This document shows, piece by piece, positions 6,956 to 14,432 of a stretch of DNA of 21,334 nt. This DNA is from BMS3Abin12 sp964487445 (lineage in GTDB: Bacteria > Pseudomonadota > Gammaproteobacteria > 21-64-14), in assembly GCA_964487445.1 (NCBI GenBank), contig CAZAQG010000043.1, forward strand, positions 1 through 21,334, given 5' to 3'. The first letter of the stretch is position 1. Each line of letters begins with the position of its first letter. The translations under genes and the position numbers were made by a program. Under the pieces are notes generated by a model. The model was not told the DNA's origin and searched no databases. It saw nothing but the letters and a program-made list of their open reading frames with translations.

Positions 6956-9206
6956 ATTCGACGGCGAGGGTGTCGACGCGCTGAAAGCCGCGCGGCAACC
7001 TGTTCCCGCGCCGCCCGCGCTCCCCGCGGTAGTGTTTCAGGTCCGCGGGCTTGAGAGTGAGGCGGCGCAGGCCGCAGGCGAGCACCAGGCTCGCGCCTTG
7101 CGGCACCGCGATCGCACCGACCATGCGCTCCTCGCCGGCGGCGCGCTTCGCGGCGGGGATGTCGAGGATCTTGTTGCCCTTGCCTTTGCTCATGCGCGGG
7201 AGGTCGGCGGCGGGGAACACGAGCAGGTGTCCGGCGCTGGAGACCGCCGCGATCAGGGATGCGTCCGGGTCCGCCGGCGCCCGGGGCGCGAGCACGTGCG
7301 CACCCTTCGGGACCGAGAGCACCACCTTGCCGGAGCGGTTGCGAGTGAGCAGGTCGGCGATACGCGCGATGAAGCCGTAGCCGGCATCGGTCGCGAGCAG
7401 GCAGTACTCGTCGGGCTCGCCGAGGACCACGCCCGCGAAGGTGCTCCCGTCGGGCGGATTCAACCGCCCGCTCAGCGGCTCGCCCTGGCCGCGCGCCGAG
7501 GGCAGGGCGTGGGCGGGGAGTGCGAAACTGCGACCCGTCGAACCGAGGAACACCGCGAGCTGGTTGCTGCGCCCGCGCGCGGCGCTGCAAAAGGCATCGC
7601 CGGCTTTGTAGCTCAAGGTCGCGGGATCGATGTCGTGCCCCTTGGCCGCGCGAACCCAGCCGCGCTCGGAGAGCACCACCGTCACCGGCTCGCTGGGAAT
7701 CAACGCAGTCTCATCGAAGGCCCGCGCCGCGGGCCGGGCGACGATCGGCGCGCGGCGCGCGTCCCCGTAGCGATCGGCGTCCTCCAGGATCTCCTTGCGG
7801 ATGAGCGCCTTCAGCCGGCGCCCCGAGGCCAGCGTCTTCTCCAGCCCGTCCCGCTCGGCGGCCAGCGACTGCTGCTCGCCGCGGATGCGCCGCTCCTCGA
7901 GCCGCGCCAGGTGACGCAGCTTCAACTCCAGGATCGCCTCGGCCTGCGCATCGGAGAGTCCGAAGCGTTCCCTCAGCACCGGCTTCGGCCGGTCCTCGCG
8001 GCGGATGATCGCGATCACCTCGTCGAGATTCAGGAACGCGACCAACAGGCCTTCGAGGATATGCAGTCGTCGGCGGACCTTCTCCAGCCGGTACTCCAGG
8101 CGCCGGCGCACGGTGGCGGTGCGGAAATCGAGCCATTCGGCGAGCAGCGTGCGCAGGTCGCGGATGTGCGGGCGGCCGTCGAGGCCGATGACGTTGCACT
8201 GCACGCGGTAGCTGCGTTCGAGGTCCGTAGTGGCGAACAGGTGTGCCATCAGGGCCTCGGCGTCGACGCGGTTGGAACGCGGCACGATCACCAGCCGCGT
8301 CGGGTTCTCGTGGTCGGACTCGTCGCGCAGGTCCTCGACCATCGGCAGTTTGCGCGCCCGCATCTGGGCCGCGATCTGCTCCAGCACGCGGCTGCCCGAG
8401 ACCTGGAACGGCAGCGCCGTGATGACGATATCGCCGTTATCCCGCTCGTAGCGCGCGCGGGCGCGCACGCTGCCCACGCCCGAACGGTACAGGGCCCGGA
8501 TCTCGTCGGTGCCGGTGATGATCTCCGCCTCGGTCGGAAAATCCGGGCCGAGGATATGCTCGCAGAGTTGGTCCACCCCCGTCCCGGGATCATCGAGCAG
8601 GCGCACGCAGGCGCTCGCCACCTCGCGCAGGTTGTGCGGCGGGATGTCGGTCGCCATGCCCACCGCGATCCCGGTGACCCCGTTGAGCAGCACGTTCGGC
8701 AGGCGCGCGGGCAGCGTCAGCGGTTCCTCCAGCGTACCGTCGAAGTTCGGCGCCCAATCCACCGTACCCTGGCCGAGTTCGCGCAACAGCAGCTCGGCGA
8801 ACGGTGCGAGCCGCGCCTCGGTGTAGCGCATGGCCGCAAACGACTTCGGATCGTCCGGGGCCCCCCAGTTGCCCTGCCCGTCCACCAGCGGATAACGGTA
8901 GGCGAACGGTTGCGCCATGAGCACCATCGCCTCGTAGCAGGCGCTGTCGCCATGTGGATGGAACTTGCCGATGACGTCGCCGACGGTGCGCGCGGACTTC
9001 TTGTGCTTGGCGCCGGCGTCGAGGCCCAATTCCGACATGGCGTAGACGATGCGCCGTTGCACCGGCTTGAGGCCGTCGCCCACGTGCGGCAGGGCGCGGT
9101 CCAGGATCACGTACATCGAGTAGTCGAGGTACGCCTGTTCGGTGAAGACCTTGAGCGGAATCCGCTCCACCCCCTCGGGGGTGTGCGGTGGTTGCGTGGT
9201 CGACAT
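6954..9206 (-). CDS. parC: DNA topoisomerase IV subunit A
   Basis: Cuts and rejoins DNA in the ParC2ParE2 complex that decatenates daughter chromosomes and relaxes supercoils. From the ATG at 9206 the protein is 750 aa, close to E. coli ParC (752). Visible signatures: YLDYSMYVILDRALP near 25-40, the QRDR segment KFHPHGDSACYEAM (81-94) and catalytic Tyr128 in AAMRYTEARL. QRDR positions equivalent to E. coli Ser80 and Glu84 are Ser88 and Glu92, so no classical quinolone-resistance change is seen. The N-terminal winged-helix/tower part is followed by a C-terminal beta-propeller region (about 500-750) without a GyrA box, which separates it from GyrA. A longer in-frame extension upstream to 9302 is rejected because GAGGAG stands about 10 bases before ATG 9206. 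Convergent with the lipoprotein gene; downstream of parE on the same strand. Confidence 0.95.
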   Translation of the reverse strand: MSTTQPPHTPEGVERIPLKVFTEQAYLDYSMYVILDRALPHVGDGLKPVQRRIVYAMSELGLDAGAKHKKSARTVGDVIGKFHPHGDSACYEAMVLMAQPFAYRYPLVDGQGNWGAPDDPKSFAAMRYTEARLAPFAELLLRELGQGTVDWAPNFDGTLEEPLTLPARLPNVLLNGVTGIAVGMATDIPPHNLREVASACVRLLDDPGTGVDQLCEHILGPDFPTEAEIITGTDEIRALYRSGVGSVRARARYERDNGDIVITALPFQVSGSRVLEQIAAQMRARKLPMVEDLRDESDHENPTRLVIVPRSNRVDAEALMAHLFATTDLERSYRVQCNVIGLDGRPHIRDLRTLLAEWLDFRTATVRRRLEYRLEKVRRRLHILEGLLVAFLNLDEVIAIIRREDRPKPVLRERFGLSDAQAEAILELKLRHLARLEERRIRGEQQSLAAERDGLEKTLASGRRLKALIRKEILEDADRYGDARRAPIVARPAARAFDETALIPSEPVTVVLSERGWVRAAKGHDIDPATLSYKAGDAFCSAARGRSNQLAVFLGSTGRSFALPAHALPSARGQGEPLSGRLNPPDGSTFAGVVLGEPDEYCLLATDAGYGFIARIADLLTRNRSGKVVLSVPKGAHVLAPRAPADPDASLIAAVSSAGHLLVFPAADLPRMSKGKGNKILDIPAAKRAAGEERMVGAIAVPQGASLVLACGLRRLTLKPADLKHYRGERGRRGNRLPRGFQRVDTLAVE

Positions 9207-9318
9207 ATCGCGTGATCTCCTCGCTGAACCGCCCGTTACCCGGATTTGCGGACCGACGTCGTGGAATCGGGATCCATCACAGCCGTCACCGTCGCACCCC
9301 ATACCGGCGTCGGCGGAC

Positions 9319-11208
9319 TCATTGCGTATCCGCCAGGTTGCCCTTGTCCTCCAGCCACGCCCTGCGATCGGCGGCGCGGCGCTTGGCCAACAGCATATCC
9401 AGAAGCAGGTCGGTGTCGTCCGCGGCGTCCAGCGCGAGTTGCACCAGGCGCCGGGTTTCCGGTGCGATGGTGGTCTCGCGAAGCTGCATGGGGTTCATCT
9501 CTCCGAGCCCCTTGAAACGGGTGACGGTCACCTTGCCCCTGATCCGTTCGGCGGCGATCCGGTCGAGCACCCCCTGGCGCTCGGCCTCGTCCAGGGCATA
9601 GAAGACCGCCTTGCCCGCGTCGATCCGGTAGAGCGGGGGCATCGCCACGAACACGTGGCCGGCCCGCACGAGGTTGCGGAAGTGGCGCACGAACAGCGCG
9701 CAGAGCAACGTGGCGATGTGCTTGCCGTCGGAGTCGGCGTCGGCCAGGATGCAGACCTTCCCGTAGCGCAGCCCCTCCAGGTCGCCGATGCCCGGCTCCA
9801 CGCCGAGGGCCTGGGCGATGTCGTTGACCTCGTTCGAGGCGAGCGCCTGGTCGGCGGTGACCTCCCAGGTGTTGAGGATCTTGCCGCGCAGCGGCATCAC
9901 CGCCTGGAACTCGCGGTCGCGGGCCTGCTTGGCGGAACCGCCGGCCGAATCGCCCTCGACCAGGAACAGCTCGGTGCGTCCGGGATCCTGCGCAGTACAG
10001 TCGGCGAGCTTGCCGGGCAGCGCCGGCCCGCTCGTCACCCGCTTGCGCGCCACCTTCTTGCCGGCGCGCAGGCGCGCCTGGGCACTCTGAATGACCCGTT
10101 GCGCGATGCGCTCGCCCGCCTCGGTGTGCTGGTTGAGCCACAGGCCGAAGGCGTCCTTGACCACGCCGGAGACGAACGCGGCGCACTCGCGGGAGGCGAG
10201 GCGCTCCTTGGTCTGCCCCGTGAACTGCGGGTCCTGCATCTTCACGGACAGGATGTAGCTCACGCGTTCCCAGACGTCTTCGGGCGCCACGCGAACGCCG
10301 CGCGGCAGCAGGTTGCGAAACTCGCAGAACTCGCGCACGGCCTCCGTGAGCCCGCCGCGCAGGCCGTTGACGTGCGTGCCGCCCTGGACGGTGGGGATCA
10401 GATTCACATAGCTCTCGGCCACCGGCTCGCCGCCCTCCGGCAACCACACCAGCGCCCATTCGGCGGCCTCGCGGTTGCCCTCCAGGGTGCCGGTAAAGGC
10501 CTCCTCAGGGATCCGCTCGACCGCGCCCAACGCATCGAGCAGATACTGGCGCAATCCGTCCCGGTAGCACCACTCGATCTGCTCCTCGCGCGCTTCGTCG
10601 CGGAAACGCACGCGCAGCCCGGGGCACAGCACCGCCTTCGCGCGCAGGATGTGTGTCAGGCGCGCCACCGAGAAACGCAGAGAATCAAAGTACGCCGGGT
10701 CCGGCCAGAAGCGCACCGAGGTACCGGTATTGCCGCGCCCCACCTTGCCGATGACGGTCAGGTCGGAGGCCTTTTTGCCGTTGGCGAAGGCCATGTGGTA
10801 TTCCAAGCCGCCGCGCCGCACCTGCACCTCGAGCCGCGTCGAAAGCGCGTTGACCACGGAGACTCCCACCCCGTGCAACCCGCCGGAGAAACGGTAGTTC
10901 TTGTTCGAGAATTTGCCGCCGGCGTGCAGCCGCGTGAGGATCACCTCCACGCCCGGGAGCTTCTCCACGGGGTGCGGATCGACCGGCATGCCGCGCCCGT
11001 CGTCGCGCACCTCCAGCGAGCCGTCCTTGTAGAGGGTGACGTCGATGCTGCGGGCGTAACCGATGATCGCCTCGTCGACGGCGTTGTCGATCACCTCCTG
11101 AGCGAGGTGATTGGGGCGCGCCGTATCGGTGAACATCCCGGGGCGGCGGCGCACCGGATCGAGACCGCTCAGGACCTCGATCGCTGAGGCATCGTAGGTA
11201 CTGTTCAT
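9319..11208 (-). CDS. parE: DNA topoisomerase IV subunit B
   Basis: ATPase subunit of topoisomerase IV, partner of the ParC encoded just downstream. From ATG 11208 the protein is 629 aa, matching E. coli ParE (630). Motifs in order: DPVRRRPGMFTD near 18-29, GHKL ATP site EVIDNAVDEAI near 39-49, DDGRGMPVD near 70-78, GGLHGVGVSVVNALS near 106-120; TOPRIM acidic Glu in LFLVEGDSAGGSAKQARD near 412-429 and the DADSDG triad near 490-495. The C-terminal PLYRID and FKGLGEMN motifs are present. It lacks the extra GyrB insert, supporting ParE over GyrB. An upstream extension to 11295 reads as low-complexity Arg-rich and was not used; the SD before ATG 11208 is weak. The gap to parC's ATG is about 112 bp, so co-transcription is likely. 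Confidence 0.95.
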   Translation of the reverse strand: MNSTYDASAIEVLSGLDPVRRRPGMFTDTARPNHLAQEVIDNAVDEAIIGYARSIDVTLYKDGSLEVRDDGRGMPVDPHPVEKLPGVEVILTRLHAGGKFSNKNYRFSGGLHGVGVSVVNALSTRLEVQVRRGGLEYHMAFANGKKASDLTVIGKVGRGNTGTSVRFWPDPAYFDSLRFSVARLTHILRAKAVLCPGLRVRFRDEAREEQIEWCYRDGLRQYLLDALGAVERIPEEAFTGTLEGNREAAEWALVWLPEGGEPVAESYVNLIPTVQGGTHVNGLRGGLTEAVREFCEFRNLLPRGVRVAPEDVWERVSYILSVKMQDPQFTGQTKERLASRECAAFVSGVVKDAFGLWLNQHTEAGERIAQRVIQSAQARLRAGKKVARKRVTSGPALPGKLADCTAQDPGRTELFLVEGDSAGGSAKQARDREFQAVMPLRGKILNTWEVTADQALASNEVNDIAQALGVEPGIGDLEGLRYGKVCILADADSDGKHIATLLCALFVRHFRNLVRAGHVFVAMPPLYRIDAGKAVFYALDEAERQGVLDRIAAERIRGKVTVTRFKGLGEMNPMQLRETTIAPETRRLVQLALDAADDTDLLLDMLLAKRRAADRRAWLEDKGNLADTQ

Positions 11209-11221
11209 CGGCGGGGCGCCA

Positions 11222-11356
11222 TCATGGCCGGGCGGCGCTCGGAAACGGAGTCGACCCGTGTCGACGTGCGCAGCCCGCCGCCGACAGCGCCGCACCGGCC
11301 AACAGCAGAAAGGTCGTGGACCGAACGGTGGGCAATCGCGGCTTCACGCGCGCCAT
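11222..11356 (-). CDS. Candidate small lipoprotein (about 44 aa)
   Basis: A short frame starting at ATG 11356 encodes MARVKPRLPTVRSTT, then a hydrophobic stretch FLLLAGAALSAAGC ending in a lipobox-like AAGC, then a short tail ARRHGSTPFPSAARP. This is the layout of a small lipoprotein signal. The length recalls LptM/YifL-type lipoproteins, but the GLKGPLYFP motif that follows the Cys there is absent and only a weak STPFP is present. The SD is poor (CGGA five to six bases upstream). It lies between DUF3501 and parE on the same strand. It could be a chance reading of GC-rich intergenic DNA. Confidence 0.35.
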   Translation of the reverse strand: MARVKPRLPTVRSTTFLLLAGAALSAAGCARRHGSTPFPSAARP

Positions 11357-11447
11357 TGTCCGCGAAGCGCCACCCCCAGACAAGGGCCGGGCCAAGGGTT
11401 CGTACGGCACACCCGTCGACGGATGAAGGGCGGTCCGCGCTCGCGCG

Positions 11448-12032
11448 TCAGGCGAGGTCGCGCATCAGCGACGCCCGCACCGGTTCGGGCAGCGGATCGA
11501 CGGTACGGCGGTAGTGTTCGTGATCGACGCCCGCGGCGAGTGCGGCGCCCGCCTTGGCCGCCGCCGCCATCTCCCGAGTCGGTTCGAAGCGGACGAAATG
11601 CACCGCCGAGGTCTTCTCCGGGGTGTCCCGCTCCAGGTCCTCGTCGGCGATCGCGTAGACCGGGTCGAAACCCTGCACGCGCAGCCACACCCGGTCCTCG
11701 ACCCCCACCAGCCGGGCCAGCGCGCGCCGGCGTTCGGCGGCGTCCGGGAACTCCGCCATCAGGGTCGCCTTCCAATTGCCGCCGTCGGGGATCAGGGGGT
11801 TATAGGCGTCCAATTCCCCTTGGATACCGGCGGCCTCGAAGATGCGCTCGGCGTGCAGCATCTCCTGGATCTGGTATTGCATGGTCAGGCGGTCCTCGAA
11901 ATATAGGACCAGGTTCGGACCCAGGGGAAGCCTGCGGTCGCGCTTGTGGGCCATCACCCGAGCGCGGAACTCCGGGCGCAGCTCCGAATAGCGCTCGAGC
12001 GGATAGAGGTCTTCACGGGTAAGCTTCTGCAT
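11448..12032 (-). CDS. DUF3501 family protein
   Basis: Recognised as DUF3501 by its opening KLTREDLYPLERYSELRPEF, RRLPLGPNLVLYFEDR (about 33-48), TMQYQIQEMLHAERIF (50-65), NPLIPDGGNWKATLM (78-92) and VHFVRFE (144-150). At 194 aa it is full length; no Cys-rich motif, signal or membrane segment, so a soluble cytosolic protein without an evident cofactor site. Its function is unknown. It is the third gene of a same-strand group after a rubrerythrin and a CCG-type Fe-S protein, a combination that recurs in proteobacteria in my recollection, so it probably serves the same redox module. AAAGG stands six bases before the ATG; the gap from the Fe-S gene is 54 bp. Confidence 0.86.
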   Translation of the reverse strand: MQKLTREDLYPLERYSELRPEFRARVMAHKRDRRLPLGPNLVLYFEDRLTMQYQIQEMLHAERIFEAAGIQGELDAYNPLIPDGGNWKATLMAEFPDAAERRRALARLVGVEDRVWLRVQGFDPVYAIADEDLERDTPEKTSAVHFVRFEPTREMAAAAKAGAALAAGVDHEHYRRTVDPLPEPVRASLMRDLA

Positions 12033-12086
12033 GAGTCGCCTTTATGGAGTCGGGTCGCGCGTCGCCCGGGAGCCCGTCGAAGACTT

Positions 12087-13439
12087 TCAGATGCCGTAGG
12101 CCATGCGCAGCAGGTGCAGCGGGTGTTCCGGCCCCCGCCCTTCGCCGAGGCCGTGGGCGATCTGGTGCCCGGCGAGTGCGCAGTCGCTCGTATAGTGGTC
12201 GGGGGCGGACTTGCGCACCCGTTCCACGACCGGGCGGCCGATCTTCATTGAGAACTCGTGGGTCTCGCGCTTCACCGCATAGGTCCCGTCGTGGCCGGAG
12301 CAACGTTCGATCACCTCGATGCGGGTATCGGGCACCAGGGAGAGCAAATCGCGGGTCTTGAGCCCCATGTTCTGCACACGCAGGTGACAAGCCGCATGGT
12401 AGACGATGTTGCCGAGCGGATTGCGGAACCCGGTATCGAGCTTGCCGTGGCGATGGCGCAGGATCAGATACTCGAACGGGTCGAAGATCGCGTCGCGTAC
12501 TTGCAGCACCTGCGGGTCGTCCGGGAACAACAGCGGCAACTCCTGCTTGTACATCAGCACGCACGAGGGCATCGGGGCGACCAGGTCCCACCCCTCTTCG
12601 ACGTAGCGCGCAAGCATCGGAATATTCTGTTCCTTGAGCCGCTCGACCGCCTCCAGATCGCCCAACTCGAGCTTGGGCATACCGCAGCAACGCTCGCGCT
12701 CGACCAGCCGCACCGGGATGCGGTTGTGCTCGAACACCGCGATCAGATCCTCGGCAAGCCCCGGTTCGTTGTAGTTGCCGTAGCAGGTCACGTAGAGCGC
12801 CACGCGCCCGCGCGTGGGTCCCGCGGGCTCGGGTGTTACGCCCAACGGTGCGCGGCGGGCCGCCGGGCGTCGGCGCAGCGGCCGGGCCTGGTACTCGGGC
12901 AGCGGCGCGTCGGCGTGCACGTCGAGGGTGCGTTCGAGAACCCGCCGGAGCGCCGCGTTGCGGTTGGCGGCGTTCACGGTCTGCGCCACCACCGGGATGC
13001 CCGCGAGGCGGCCGACCACGTCGGTCGAGGTCAGCAGCCGGTCACGGAACCGGGCCCCGTCGCGGCGAAAGCGAAATGCCTTGGCCCGCAGCATCAGGTG
13101 CGGAAAATCCATGTTCCATTCGTGCGGCGGCACGTAGGGACACTTCGTCATGAAACACAGGTCGCACAGGTAACAGTGGTCGACCACCTTCCAGTAGTCG
13201 GCCTTGTCGACGCCCTCGACATCCAGGGTCCCGGACTCGTCGATGAGATCGAACAACGCCGGGAACGCCTGGCACAGGCTGATGCAGCGTCGGCACCCGT
13301 GGCAGATGTCGAGCTGGCGCTCCATTTCCTCGAACAACGCCTGCTCATCGTAGAAATCCGGCTCGCGCCACCCGAGCGGATGGCGTTGCGGCATCTCCAG
13401 GCTGCCTTCCCGAACCCCTTCCTTCGTGGGCGTGGACAT
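12087..13439 (-). CDS. GlpC/HdrD-like iron-sulfur protein with CCG domains
   Basis: A soluble 450-aa electron-transfer protein of the (Fe-S)-binding/heterodisulfide-reductase type. N-terminal [4Fe-4S] ligands: C46, C49, C52, C56 (CHGCRRCISLC) and C89, C92, C95, C100 (CYLCDLCFMTKCP); the second set has four residues between the last two Cys. Residues about 150-205 are an Arg/Ala/Pro-rich linker. Two CCG-like domains follow: VTCYGNYNEPG plus ERCCGMPKLELG, and HAACHLRVQNMG plus ERCSGHDGTY, the second with CSG in place of CCG. Such domains bind a Fe-S cluster or serve thiol/disulfide chemistry in HdrB and GlpC. No flavin site is seen, so it needs an electron partner; the adjacent rubrerythrin is the obvious candidate acceptor (inference). 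Start ATG has AGAGGAA about nine bases upstream. Confidence 0.85.
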   Translation of the reverse strand: MSTPTKEGVREGSLEMPQRHPLGWREPDFYDEQALFEEMERQLDICHGCRRCISLCQAFPALFDLIDESGTLDVEGVDKADYWKVVDHCYLCDLCFMTKCPYVPPHEWNMDFPHLMLRAKAFRFRRDGARFRDRLLTSTDVVGRLAGIPVVAQTVNAANRNAALRRVLERTLDVHADAPLPEYQARPLRRRPAARRAPLGVTPEPAGPTRGRVALYVTCYGNYNEPGLAEDLIAVFEHNRIPVRLVERERCCGMPKLELGDLEAVERLKEQNIPMLARYVEEGWDLVAPMPSCVLMYKQELPLLFPDDPQVLQVRDAIFDPFEYLILRHRHGKLDTGFRNPLGNIVYHAACHLRVQNMGLKTRDLLSLVPDTRIEVIERCSGHDGTYAVKRETHEFSMKIGRPVVERVRKSAPDHYTSDCALAGHQIAHGLGEGRGPEHPLHLLRMAYGI

Positions 13440-13454
13440 GTGCGGATTCCTCTG

Positions 13455-13474
13455 GTGCCGCGAGGGTGCGGCAC
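13455..13474. other. Hairpin just upstream of the Fe-S gene
   Basis: GTGCCGC (13455-13461) and GCGGCAC (13468-13474) pair perfectly around a 6-base loop. On the minus-strand transcript it lies about 15-35 bases before the Fe-S protein ATG, right before its SD. It might stabilise the 5' end of a processed mRNA or tune ribosome access. Confidence 0.35.
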
Positions 13475-13498
13475 GCGGTGTTTGCAGGATAAGAACGA

Positions 13499-13520
13499 GG
13501 GGGCCGGGCGAACGGCCCCC
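13499..13520 (-). terminator. Terminator-like hairpin between rubrerythrin and Fe-S genes
   Basis: On the minus strand GGGGGCC pairs with GGCCCCC around an 8-base loop (GTTCGCCC), 19 bases past the rubrerythrin stop, followed by TCGTTCTTATCC, a moderately T-rich run. This fits a leaky intrinsic terminator that would make rubrerythrin mRNA more abundant than the downstream Fe-S and DUF3501 messages. Confidence 0.55.
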
Positions 13521-13538
13521 CCCGCAATACGGATCGCC

Positions 13539-13958
13539 TCAGTCCTCCAGCGCGTCCAGAGACTTCTGGAACCGGTTGGCATGCGAACGTTCCGCCTTGG
13601 CCAGGGTCTCGAACCAATCGGCGATCTCGTCGAAGCCCTCGTCGCGGGCGCTCTTGCCCATGCCCGGATACATGTCCGTGTACTCGTAGGTCTCGCCGGC
13701 GATTGCCGACTTGAGGTTGTCCGCCGTACCCCCGATGGGTTGGTCGGTGACCGGATCGCCGATCGCCTCCAGATATTCCAGGTGTCCGAACGCGTGCCCG
13801 GTCTCCCCTTCGGCCGTGGAGCGAAACACCGCGGCCACGTCGTTGTACCCTTCGACGTCCGCCTTGGAGGCGAAGTAGAGGTAGCGACGGTTGGCCTGGG
13901 ATTCCCCGGCGAAGGCGGCCTTGAGGTTGTCCTGCGTCTTACTGCCCTTGAGTTCCAT
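13539..13958 (-). CDS. Rubrerythrin without rubredoxin domain
   Basis: A 139-aa ferritin-like di-iron protein, probably a cytosolic peroxide reductase or O2-responsive protein. All expected di-iron ligands are visible by comparison with Desulfovibrio rubrerythrin: E19 (AGES), E52 and H55 (EGETGHAFGH), E89 and E92 (AGETYEY), E123 and H126 (KAERSHANRF). The C-terminal rubredoxin domain with two CxxC pairs is absent, as in the short rubrerythrins (sulerythrin type), so an external electron donor is needed; the Fe-S protein encoded next is a candidate. First gene of the trio. GGAGG lies about nine bases before the ATG, a strong SD. The upstream region contains an FNR-like palindrome at 14021-14032. 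Confidence 0.92.
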   Translation of the reverse strand: MELKGSKTQDNLKAAFAGESQANRRYLYFASKADVEGYNDVAAVFRSTAEGETGHAFGHLEYLEAIGDPVTDQPIGGTADNLKSAIAGETYEYTDMYPGMGKSARDEGFDEIADWFETLAKAERSHANRFQKSLDALED

Positions 13959-14020
13959 GGAAAGTACCCTCCGTCGATTCGGATGAAGAACAAGGTGCCA
14001 CGCGGTATATGCCGCACCCC

Positions 14021-14032
14021 TGATCTAGATCA
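14021..14032. promoter_or_regulatory. Perfect palindrome TGATCTAGATCA, FNR/CRP-family-like operator
   Basis: A perfect 12-bp palindrome with the TGAT-N4-ATCA core of FNR/ANR/DNR sites (consensus TTGAT-N4-ATCAA); the outermost T and A are not matched (CTGAT/ATCAT). It lies 63 bases upstream of the rubrerythrin ATG in an AT-rich island, and 160 bases before xseB on the other strand. The match with an O2- or NO-responsive regulator fits rubrerythrin, but the regulator itself is not in the window. Confidence 0.55.
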
Positions 14033-14050
14033 TGTCTAAATTTCGCCATA

Positions 14051-14079
14051 ACCCTAACCCGTAAAAAAGGATTAGTCAA
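14051..14079 (-). promoter_or_regulatory. Candidate promoter for the rubrerythrin operon
   Basis: Minus strand: TTGACT (14079-14074), 17-base spacer, TAGGGT (14056-14051). The -35 matches 5 of 6, the -10 only 3 of 6. If used, the start would be near 14044 and the palindrome at 14021-14032 would lie downstream of it, a repressor-type position. Another promoter nearer the gene (TATACC, 14009-14004) is also possible and would put the palindrome upstream. Confidence 0.3.
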
Positions 14080-14135
14080 CACAAGCCGACGCCGGGCGGA
14101 CTTGCCGCATCCATGGGGGGGAATGCGGGGCCTAT

Positions 14136-14165
14136 TTGACCCGCCCGGGAACGCTGGGGTAACGT
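14136..14165 (+). promoter_or_regulatory. Candidate promoter for xseB-ispA
   Basis: TTGACC (14136-14141), an 18-base spacer, and TAACGT (14160-14165), about 28 bases before the xseB GTG. The -35 is good (5 of 6), the -10 weak (3 of 6). Confidence 0.35.
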
Positions 14166-14192
14166 AGACTCGATTTTCCGGAGTTTCAAGCC

Positions 14193-14432
14193 GTGGCCAA
14201 AAAACCCGATCCGCCCCTGGGCTTCGAACAGGCCCTGAAAGAGCTGGAGGAATTGGTGTCGCGGATGGAGCAGGGAGATCTGACCCTGGAGGAATCCTTG
14301 AAGTGCTTTGAACGGGGCATCGAGCTGACCCGCGCCTGCCAGCGTACCCTCAAGGAAGCCGAGCAGAAAGTCGAGCGGCTGGTCCGGACAGAGGGCGGCG
14401 CCGAGACAGTCCCATTCGCCAGTGAAGAATAA
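14193..14432 (+). CDS. xseB: Exodeoxyribonuclease VII small subunit
   Basis: Small subunit of the single-strand-specific exonuclease VII, which assembles in several copies on XseA. The 79-aa product is full length with the family core: FEQALKELEELVSRMEQGDLTLEESLKCFERGIEL followed by a coiled-coil helix CQRTLKEAEQKVERL. (Motif blocks: 11-30 and 31-45.) GTG start with GGAG nine bases upstream. Its stop overlaps the ispA start by 11 bases, so the two are translationally coupled, the usual xseB-ispA-dxs arrangement of gammaproteobacteria. xseA is not in the window. Confidence 0.93.
   Translation: MAKKPDPPLGFEQALKELEELVSRMEQGDLTLEESLKCFERGIELTRACQRTLKEAEQKVERLVRTEGGAETVPFASEE

Noticed and set aside
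6064..7590. 508-codon frame through the N run
   Set aside because: It reads across 100 undetermined bases and is out of frame with both parC and the lipoprotein; an artefact.
7032..9215. 727-codon open frame opposite parC, and 9142-11187 opposite parE
   Set aside because: Both mirror real genes codon by codon, are rich in Gln, His, Arg and Val-Leu-Gly, and carry no recognisable domain.
12258..14039. 593-codon open frame opposite the Fe-S protein and rubrerythrin
   Set aside because: It crosses two real genes and their intergenic hairpins, which a true gene would not do; composition is that of an antisense shadow.
14050..14061. Telomere-like TAACCCTAACCC
   Set aside because: Only two units in an AT-rich leader; no tandem array.
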